From contig JASHNV010000115.1 of NCBI GenBank assembly GCA_030041455.1, positions 1 through 33,573 of the forward strand: a stretch of DNA of 33,573 bases. The letters are read 5' to 3'. The notes under the pieces are model-generated. The model had not been told where the DNA came from. It saw only the letters and a list, made by a program, of their open reading frames with translations, and ran no database searches. The translations under genes were made by a program, and so were the position numbers. Each line of letters opens with the position of its first letter. Position 1 is the first letter of the stretch. Positions 25,371 through 31,322 of the stretch are shown here, piece by piece. Source of the DNA: Spirochaetia bacterium (GTDB lineage Bacteria; Spirochaetota; Spirochaetia; DAHUYW01).

Positions 25371-27722
25371 ATGGCGGTGCAACTGGCATTCGCGGGCGAT
25401 CCAGCTTCGGGATTCGTCCCTCAAATTGCTCTTGGAGATACCGAGCGCTCGGACCGGCTGATGGAGCTGAACCCGCCGGTCCGCCTGGCTTTTCTTCGAG
25501 GCAATGATCCTTATTCGACCGAAAGCCGCAAGTACACGAGCGTAACGGAAAACGCCGTCGGCGCGATTTGCGCCGGTTCCGTTGAAGCGGCCGGAGGACT
25601 ATTCCTGATAAGCGACCGGTTCGTCCGCGCTTCAGCGTCCGACATCGTACTGACCCGCGAAGTGACAGTCGAGAGACCGGGAGACAATCAAGGCGTGCGC
25701 GTCGATCTGCTGCTGTCGACGCTTCGAGATTCGGGGGTGCTGCCTTACGAGCTTGAGTACTTCGCGGGAAGCGCCTTCTATCGGCACCTCGACGCCGACG
25801 GCGACGGGGTCCCGGACACCCACTCGACGTACAATGTAGCCTGGTGCGAGGACAAGCTGACGCTTCCGGCGGTCGCCGCGTACGACCCTCAAAAGGGCTA
25901 CTGCGTCGCCCTTTGCCGGGCCGATCTGCCGCGGGTTGACCGCACCATCATGCCCAACATCGATCGCGGGGAACGTTTCTTCGTCCAGGATACCGAAATA
26001 GGTTCGCTTGGGTTTGCCCCATGCCGCGGAGAACCTCGGCAGATGGCGTTGAGGGCTCACTACCCCGGCTTTGAGGGGCCCCAGAGCTTCTCGATCGACC
26101 GGTCGGGGAGCCCGTGGGGACGCTTTCGGGCCGCCGCGGCCGGCACGCGGATGACCGTTTCCTACCTCATCCGGCTGGAGCAGGCGGGTTCGTTCACCGA
26201 CGCGGTGTGGAGTCTTTACAAACGGCTTCTCGCCTACTACGGGACGGTTCCTCCACGGCTGGGCTACACCTTCGAAACGGCACATCGCGCGCGCATTCGA
26301 TTGGTCAACACCTTCTACAAGGAATGGACTCGGAAGAACGGCGCTCGCGGCGCGGCGTACATTCTGAATTTCCATCCGGAGGAAGGGAAAACGCTCTCCG
26401 AGGTCGTCGAGTACGGCTTCACGGGAAGAACGCTTACCAACGCGTATGCGAATCTACGATACGGCAAAGACTCAGGCGACGAAACCCTGTGCGAGCGAGC
26501 GCGAAAGATAGTGGATTTTTACGTTTCGGAAGTGGTTCAACCAAACGGCTTCGTTTACGGCGTGTACACGCTCGCCGACGATCAGTTCGTTCCGTGGTGG
26601 AGCGGAATTACGCTCCCGTGCGCCTTTTCGAAAAACAAGGAAGAGCTCGCCGTCCACCTCAGCCAGGAAATGGCCGACGAACTGTGGCCGCTTGCCTCGG
26701 AAATGCGCGGAAGCAAAGGAAATTTCACCCGTTCAATCTCCGAGTCCGCCTTCGGCCTCCTGCAGTGCTACGAAACGGAGCTGGCCGCCGGACGAGCGCC
26801 GGCACGCTGGCTGGAAACCGCGAAACGAATCGCGAGCTTCTTTCTCAAAGCTCAGAACCCGGATGGTTCGTGGTACCGGGCCGTCGACGTGGACGGGAAA
26901 CCGGTGAGGATGCCCGAGCATTGGTTCGGCAGAACCGAAGAGATGAGAAAGTCGGGAACCTACACGATACCCGTGTTTCTGCTCAAGCTGTACGAGCTCA
27001 CCAGCGAGCGCACCTATCTTCGCGCTGCAAGCGACGGAGCGCGGTTTCTGCGCGATACGTTCGGGAGGCACTCCTACTACTACGGGTCGCTCCTCGACGC
27101 TCCGCACGGAAACATGCTGAAGGGGATGGGCCCGATATTCGACAACACAACGCCGCTAGTCGCGATGGAGCTTCATCTGAAGCTCTACCAATTGACCTCG
27201 GCTATCGAGCATATGGATGCCGCCGTCGAGGCCTCCAAGATCGCGTGCACGTGGATCAATATCTGGAACGTGCCGTATCCGGAGGGGAGCACCCTAGGCC
27301 GATATGGGTTTCAGAGCACCGGCTTCAGCGCGGTGGATATTGCCGTCAGCTCTTTTCAGAACGACATGATGCCCCTGTATTGGGTGCGGGACTGGCTGAA
27401 GCTGGCGGAAATAACGCAGGACGAGACCTATTTTACGATAGCGAGAATCGTCCAATTCGGGGAAAATCAAATGCTTTCGACTGAAGGCGAAAGCTACGGC
27501 TTCGCCTTTCCAGGCGTACAGAACGAGGGCAGACACCTTTCGTGGTTTCTTGCGAAAGAATGGACGCGCCCCTTCGGATTCGGAAAACGCGGCAAAGGCG
27601 AAGAGAACAAGACCTACTACGGCTGGGTGGCGGCCGTTCCGCTAGCCGGGTACTACCGAGTGGTCGACGAGTACGGGACAATCGACTTCGATGCCATCTA
27701 CCGGAAAATCTTTCGGAAATGA
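25371..27722 (+). CDS. Putative carbohydrate-active enzyme with (alpha/alpha) barrel-like C-terminal domain; family unknown
   Basis: The protein has 783 residues and no signal peptide, so it should act in the cytoplasm on the imported sugar. GGGAGGAGAC precedes the ATG. The first 300 or so residues look beta-rich and hold a calcium-loop-like DADGDGVPD (Asp141, Asp143, Asp145). From about residue 305 the sequence is built of helical repeats with aromatic loops (FVPWWSGITLP, NPDGSWYRAVD, PEHWFGRTEEMRKSGTYTIPVFLLKLYELT, YYYGSLLDAP, GFQSTGFSAVDIAVSSFQNDMMPLYW), as in six-hairpin glycosidases and some polysaccharide lyases. I cannot assign a GH or PL family, and no catalytic pair is certain; acidic residues in the helical domain are candidates. 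It is the last gene of the regulator-controlled ABC operon. A hydrolase or lyase for the transported oligosaccharide is the simplest reading, which is inference. Confidence 0.7.
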   Translation: MAVQLAFAGDPASGFVPQIALGDTERSDRLMELNPPVRLAFLRGNDPYSTESRKYTSVTENAVGAICAGSVEAAGGLFLISDRFVRASASDIVLTREVTVERPGDNQGVRVDLLLSTLRDSGVLPYELEYFAGSAFYRHLDADGDGVPDTHSTYNVAWCEDKLTLPAVAAYDPQKGYCVALCRADLPRVDRTIMPNIDRGERFFVQDTEIGSLGFAPCRGEPRQMALRAHYPGFEGPQSFSIDRSGSPWGRFRAAAAGTRMTVSYLIRLEQAGSFTDAVWSLYKRLLAYYGTVPPRLGYTFETAHRARIRLVNTFYKEWTRKNGARGAAYILNFHPEEGKTLSEVVEYGFTGRTLTNAYANLRYGKDSGDETLCERARKIVDFYVSEVVQPNGFVYGVYTLADDQFVPWWSGITLPCAFSKNKEELAVHLSQEMADELWPLASEMRGSKGNFTRSISESAFGLLQCYETELAAGRAPARWLETAKRIASFFLKAQNPDGSWYRAVDVDGKPVRMPEHWFGRTEEMRKSGTYTIPVFLLKLYELTSERTYLRAASDGARFLRDTFGRHSYYYGSLLDAPHGNMLKGMGPIFDNTTPLVAMELHLKLYQLTSAIEHMDAAVEASKIACTWINIWNVPYPEGSTLGRYGFQSTGFSAVDIAVSSFQNDMMPLYWVRDWLKLAEITQDETYFTIARIVQFGENQMLSTEGESYGFAFPGVQNEGRHLSWFLAKEWTRPFGFGKRGKGEENKTYYGWVAAVPLAGYYRVVDEYGTIDFDAIYRKIFRK

Positions 27723-27748
27723 TGGCGCCGCCTGCCGGGTTAAATTTC

Positions 27749-27767
27749 CGATTTTCCCACAAAATCG
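27749..27767 (+). terminator. Stem-loop at the end of the sugar operon
   Basis: CGATTTT / AAAATCG with loop CCCAC begins 27 bases after the stop of the 783-residue gene. A short T-containing stretch (CTCGTTTG) follows a few bases later. It is a likely terminator of the ABC operon. Confidence 0.5.
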
Positions 27768-28137
27768 CCGGTCTCGTTTGCCGCCTCTTCGTCGACATGG
27801 AGAATGTATCGTGGTGCCCTTCGTCGTCCCTTTGATCTGGAAAGCGACACGGCACGCCTATTTGCCTGCGGTCCCGTCTCGTTTCCCGCCCATAGGAGGC
27901 ACGACCTGATTCGACGGGCTTTGGCGAACTTCGGAAATGGGTTCTGGCGAATGCCAGGAGGCCAACCTGGCAGGCGACGGCCCGAACGTTTTTCATCCGG
28001 GAAAGAACCCTATCGTATCCGCATCCCGGCTCATTTCCTCGACCTCATTTGGGGAACTCTCGTAGGGCTTTGCGTCGCGCCCTCAAGCGCGAACCTTGTA
28101 GCTTTATCGGAAGACCTCCCTTCCGGCAGGAGTTCCG
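27768..28137. other. Spacer without a recognisable gene
   Basis: Open frames of up to about 125 codons exist here, but none has a convincing start, ribosome site or composition. One 7-base-pair inverted repeat TGCCAGG / CCTGGCA (27952-27972, seven-base loop) is present. The stretch may be decayed coding sequence at the right side of the lower-GC island. Confidence 0.4.
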
Positions 28138-28254
28138 ATGAAATCGCGCATCGTGCCGGCGGCGACCGCGGATTCAATCCTTGAGAAAATCAAACGACTT
28201 TCTCAAGCTATCTCTGAGACGGAACACGAGCAACAAGAGGTGATCTGTCATTGA
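28138..28254 (+). CDS. Possible 38-aa small protein, or broken start of a slightly longer one
   Basis: CAGGAG lies five bases before the ATG. The peptide has natural composition: MKSRIVPAATADSILEKIK, then a glutamate- and glutamine-rich helix, ending VICH. If the frame is shifted by one base near its end, it continues as SVIETRERLFLRPRNLSDSA and a lysine-rich tail towards 28350, which also looks protein-like. It may therefore be an N-terminal piece of a frameshifted gene of about 70 codons. A perfect 9-base-pair inverted repeat (28180-28207) lies inside it. Nothing indicates function. Confidence 0.3.
   Translation: MKSRIVPAATADSILEKIKRLSQAISETEHEQQEVICH
28180..28207. repeat. Inverted repeat with 9-bp arms
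   Basis: CTTGAGAAA and TTTCTCAAG are separated by ten bases. The hairpin lies inside the small open frame at 28138. It is also about 140 bases beyond the stop of the minus-strand DNA polymerase gene, where it could act in transcript termination. Confidence 0.45.
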
Positions 28255-28348
28255 GACGCGTGAGCGGCTCTTCCTTCGGCCGAGGAACCTAAGCGATTCG
28301 GCGAAGCTCGTAAAGGAGGCCCTCGCCAAGAAGGCGGCTCCGCGAAGG

Positions 28349-30799
28349 CTAGAACAATCGAAGCTGGCCGTCCCGGTTGAAGAGCTCCTCGAGATCCATG
28401 TGAAGCACCTCCGAGAGCGTGCCGGCGATCGGACGGAGCTGCTTCTGGAGGTAGTGCTCGTAGTCGATCGGCGCGGTGCGGGCGTCGACAGGCTGCGGAC
28501 CCTCGGTCGTCCACACGTAGTTGATGAGGCCGAGCTGGTCCGTCGGGTCAAGCCTCAGGGCCGCCTTCACGTGCGCTGGCTGCGATCCCGAGTACTCGTC
28601 GACCGATTTCCTCAAGGCCTTCGTGTAGACGAGCTCCCGGTCCCGCCTGCCTGAGGTGATTTCGCGGATGTAGCCCCTCACAAAGTCGGCGATCTCCTCG
28701 GCCGTGCGGCGCTCGAAGACCCGCTCGATGAGAGCGAGCTGAAGCCCCTTCGCCGCCTGCGTCCAGTCCCGCCTCACCGCTTCCATCCCTTTCACCTCGA
28801 TCGTGAGGCGCTCCCCGGGCGCCCGCGATCCGCTCTCCCCGAGGAGCGCGCCCGCGTAGCCTTTCGCGCGGCCCGGTTGAGTCTCCCCGTCGCTTCGGTG
28901 GGCGAAGCCGCGGGGCGCCCGGAGCGGCGGAACGAAGAAACGGCTGTAGATCTTCTCGAACTGAAGCACGAGCTTGCTTTCCACGCCGTAGACCTCCGCG
29001 ACGTGGCGCGCGAGCTCGCGGTTGACGGTGTCGCAGAGCTCGCCTCCCTTCGCGCGCAGGCCGGCCGTGTCGTCGAGGTTGGATTGGACGAAGAGCGAGT
29101 CGGTGTCGCCGTAGAGTGTCCTGAAGCCCCGCGCTTCGAGGAAATCGCGGCACCAGTAGAGGATGTGGTGGCCGAAACCGGTGATCGAGCCTGCAATGTC
29201 CGATCCGGCGAAGCGGCAACCCGCGGCGCCCAGGACTCCATAGAAGGAATTGGAAAGAATTTTATAAATATGGGAGGCGACGGCGTCCCCGGACGCCTTC
29301 GCCTCCTCGCGCTTCGCGAAGAAGCGCTCGAGGAGGCGGGGGAGGATCGCTTCCTCCCGGCTGAAGCCGGCGCCGCCGGGAGCCCTGATGAGCTCCCCGG
29401 CGGCGTAATCGCCGGCTCGGTATTCGGGAACAAAGGTCACCGGATCGATGTTGAAGGTACGGATGATGGACGGGTAGAGGCTGCGAAAGTCGAACACGAA
29501 GACGTTGTCGAAGACGCCCGACATGGGGCTGATGATCGCTCCGCCGGGCGCCTCGTTGAGCGGAAGCGCGTCGACGCCCAGGGTAGGCGCGACGAGACCC
29601 CGCTCGTGCATCGCCTCGATGTAGATGAAGTCGAAGGCGGCGATGCTCGTCCACGCCCGGCTCAACGGGACGCCGATGAGCTCGCAGCGCTTCAGCGTGA
29701 GCTTCATCATGCCGGTCTTCGCGAGGATCTCCCGCGCAAGGCGGGCGTCCGCGAGGCAGTAGCCGCACAGCCTCTCGGGCTCCTCGCGGTACATCCGTTC
29801 GATCTCTTCAAGTTTCGCGCGGCCGCTCGGCGCCGCGATCTCCTTTCCGTACCCGAGCACCTCCTCGGCGACCGTCTGGAGGCTCTGGTCGAGGAAGCGC
29901 TGCGGAGCCGAGCGCATGATCCTGATCCCGTCGAGCGCCTGGCGGCCGGGAACGACGAGCGCGCTCGGCTTGCGGCCCGAGCCCGGGAGGTACTTCATCG
30001 GCTCGTCGCTCCGTCCGACCGTCGGGGCGATGCCGTGCGTTTCCATCCGCTTCAGGATCCTCGCGCAGTCGAAATCGATGACGTTCCAACCGGTGATCAG
30101 GTCCGGGTCGAGCTCGACGAGGCGCGCCTTGAACGCTTCAAGGAGCTCCGCCTCCGACGCGTAGCGCCGGATCGGCGTCGCGAGGTCGCCCTGCCCCCTG
30201 CCGTCCGGAGCGAAGAGGAGAACCTCCTCCGTGCCGACCTCGCCCGAGGGATCGACGAACGACAGCCCGACGGCGTAGATTTCCTCGCCGTACGGATTCG
30301 TCTCGATGTCGATCGAAAGGAGCGAGAGGCGCGGCTCCCATTCGCTCGGTCCGAGCTCCGGGTCGACGAACACCTTGTCGACCCGTTTCCCGGGCCGGGA
30401 GGCTCCGCGGATGGAGAGGGATCCGTGGATGTGCCGATCCATCAGGAAGGACTCCTGCGGTCGCATATCCGCCTCGTAGGTGCGAAGCCCGAGCGAGTCG
30501 AGGAGGCCCTGGGCGCGCGCGAGGCCGCCAGGCGTCGAAAAGCGCGCCTCGAAGCACGGCTCGCCGTCCATCGTCCGCATGCCGCTCGGCGCGAGGTCCG
30601 CGCCGAGCGGGAGCGCCCGCGCTCGGTCGCCTTCGGACTCTCGAATGAACAGCCTGGGTCGGGCGGACGTGACGATCGCGGCGAAGGTGTCGCCTGAGGC
30701 GAGGCGCCCGACAAGACAGATCTGGGTCGCCCCCCGAACGGTTCGGGTGAAGGAATGGACGATGAATCCTCTTTCTTCGGACGCTGCCGCGGCGGACAT
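28349..30799 (-). CDS. polB: DNA polymerase II (family B)
   Basis: The protein has 816 residues. The 3'-5' exonuclease has Exo I Asp164/Glu166 (SIDIET), Exo II with Asp244 (NVIDFD) and Exo III Tyr347...Asp351 (YCLAD). The polymerase core has Asp437 in DFRSLYPSII, Lys513...Tyr520-Gly521 (KILSNSFYG), and the catalytic YGDTDS with Asp565 and Asp567. The C-terminus ends QLRLF, the canonical sliding-clamp-binding motif found at the same place in E. coli Pol II. In E. coli, Pol II is a proofreading, damage-inducible polymerase for replication restart and lesion bypass. Length fits the family (about 780-800). The start lacks a clear ribosome site; a TACACT box lies 12 bases upstream of the ATG. It is divergent from the thioredoxin gene. 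Confidence 0.95.
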   Translation of the reverse strand: MSAAAASEERGFIVHSFTRTVRGATQICLVGRLASGDTFAAIVTSARPRLFIRESEGDRARALPLGADLAPSGMRTMDGEPCFEARFSTPGGLARAQGLLDSLGLRTYEADMRPQESFLMDRHIHGSLSIRGASRPGKRVDKVFVDPELGPSEWEPRLSLLSIDIETNPYGEEIYAVGLSFVDPSGEVGTEEVLLFAPDGRGQGDLATPIRRYASEAELLEAFKARLVELDPDLITGWNVIDFDCARILKRMETHGIAPTVGRSDEPMKYLPGSGRKPSALVVPGRQALDGIRIMRSAPQRFLDQSLQTVAEEVLGYGKEIAAPSGRAKLEEIERMYREEPERLCGYCLADARLAREILAKTGMMKLTLKRCELIGVPLSRAWTSIAAFDFIYIEAMHERGLVAPTLGVDALPLNEAPGGAIISPMSGVFDNVFVFDFRSLYPSIIRTFNIDPVTFVPEYRAGDYAAGELIRAPGGAGFSREEAILPRLLERFFAKREEAKASGDAVASHIYKILSNSFYGVLGAAGCRFAGSDIAGSITGFGHHILYWCRDFLEARGFRTLYGDTDSLFVQSNLDDTAGLRAKGGELCDTVNRELARHVAEVYGVESKLVLQFEKIYSRFFVPPLRAPRGFAHRSDGETQPGRAKGYAGALLGESGSRAPGERLTIEVKGMEAVRRDWTQAAKGLQLALIERVFERRTAEEIADFVRGYIREITSGRRDRELVYTKALRKSVDEYSGSQPAHVKAALRLDPTDQLGLINYVWTTEGPQPVDARTAPIDYEHYLQKQLRPIAGTLSEVLHMDLEELFNRDGQLRLF

Positions 30800-30868
30800 G
30801 ATGGCTCGGACAGTGTAGCACGTCGGTCGGTGTCGGAGGAGCCGCCCGAGGCGATCGAGAGCTGTCCC

Positions 30869-30897
30869 TTGATTTCCAGCAAGATATTGTTTATTAT
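30869..30897 (+). promoter_or_regulatory. Promoter of the thioredoxin gene
   Basis: TTGATT (30869-30874) and TATTAT (30892-30897) are 17 bases apart in an AT-rich stretch. A second candidate, TTGTTT (30888-30893) with TAATAT (30910-30915), overlaps it. Either gives a short leader carrying GGGGAGGG before the ATG. Confidence 0.6.
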
Positions 30898-30934
30898 ATA
30901 TTTAGCTTGTAATATTATTTACGGGGAGGGCGCC

Positions 30935-31303
30935 ATGAGCGAGAAGCTTTCCAAACAGACCTTCCAGGACAAGGTCTTCGATTTCGAGAAGAACAGCGAG
31001 TGGGTGTACAGCGGGGAGCTTCCCTGCGTGATCGATTTCTATGCCGATTGGTGTCCGCCGTGCAAGATGGTCGCCCCGATCATCGAGGAGCTCGCGACGG
31101 AGTACTCGGGAAAGGTGGCCTTCTATAAGGTAAACACCGACGAAGAGCAGGAGCTTGCGAGCATGTTCGGGATCCAGAGCATTCCGAGCCTCCTTTTTGT
31201 CCCCAAGAACGGGAAGCCGCAGATGTCCGTCGGCGCGCTGCCCAAGGAGAGCATGAAGAAGATCATCGAGAAGGAGTTGATCGGCGCGCAGCTGAGCGCG
31301 TGA
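30935..31303 (+). CDS. Thioredoxin-family protein with CPPC active site
   Basis: The protein has 122 residues, starting at the ATG preceded by GGGGAGGG. It has the thioredoxin fold: CVIDFYADWCPPCK (Cys40 and Cys43), the partner-binding cis-proline in QSIPSLLF, and the GxFG-type end of the domain altered. The active site is WCPPC instead of the usual WCGPC, which in related proteins shifts redox potential. A roughly 20-residue N-terminal extension precedes the first strand. It has no signal peptide, so it is a cytoplasmic disulfide reductase; the partner reductase is not nearby. It lies divergent from the DNA polymerase gene and converges on the beta-mannosidase gene with 19 bases between stops. 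Confidence 0.9.
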   Translation: MSEKLSKQTFQDKVFDFEKNSEWVYSGELPCVIDFYADWCPPCKMVAPIIEELATEYSGKVAFYKVNTDEEQELASMFGIQSIPSLLFVPKNGKPQMSVGALPKESMKKIIEKELIGAQLSA

Positions 31304-31322
31304 ACCGCCGCGCTTCCGGACG

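Noticed and set aside
27804-28184. A 126-codon plus-strand frame after the sugar operon
   Set aside because: It has no ribosome site and no recognisable domain; it could be residue of a decayed gene but this cannot be supported.
28877-30697. A 606-codon plus-strand frame
   Set aside because: It is antisense to the DNA polymerase, whose catalytic motifs are unmistakable.
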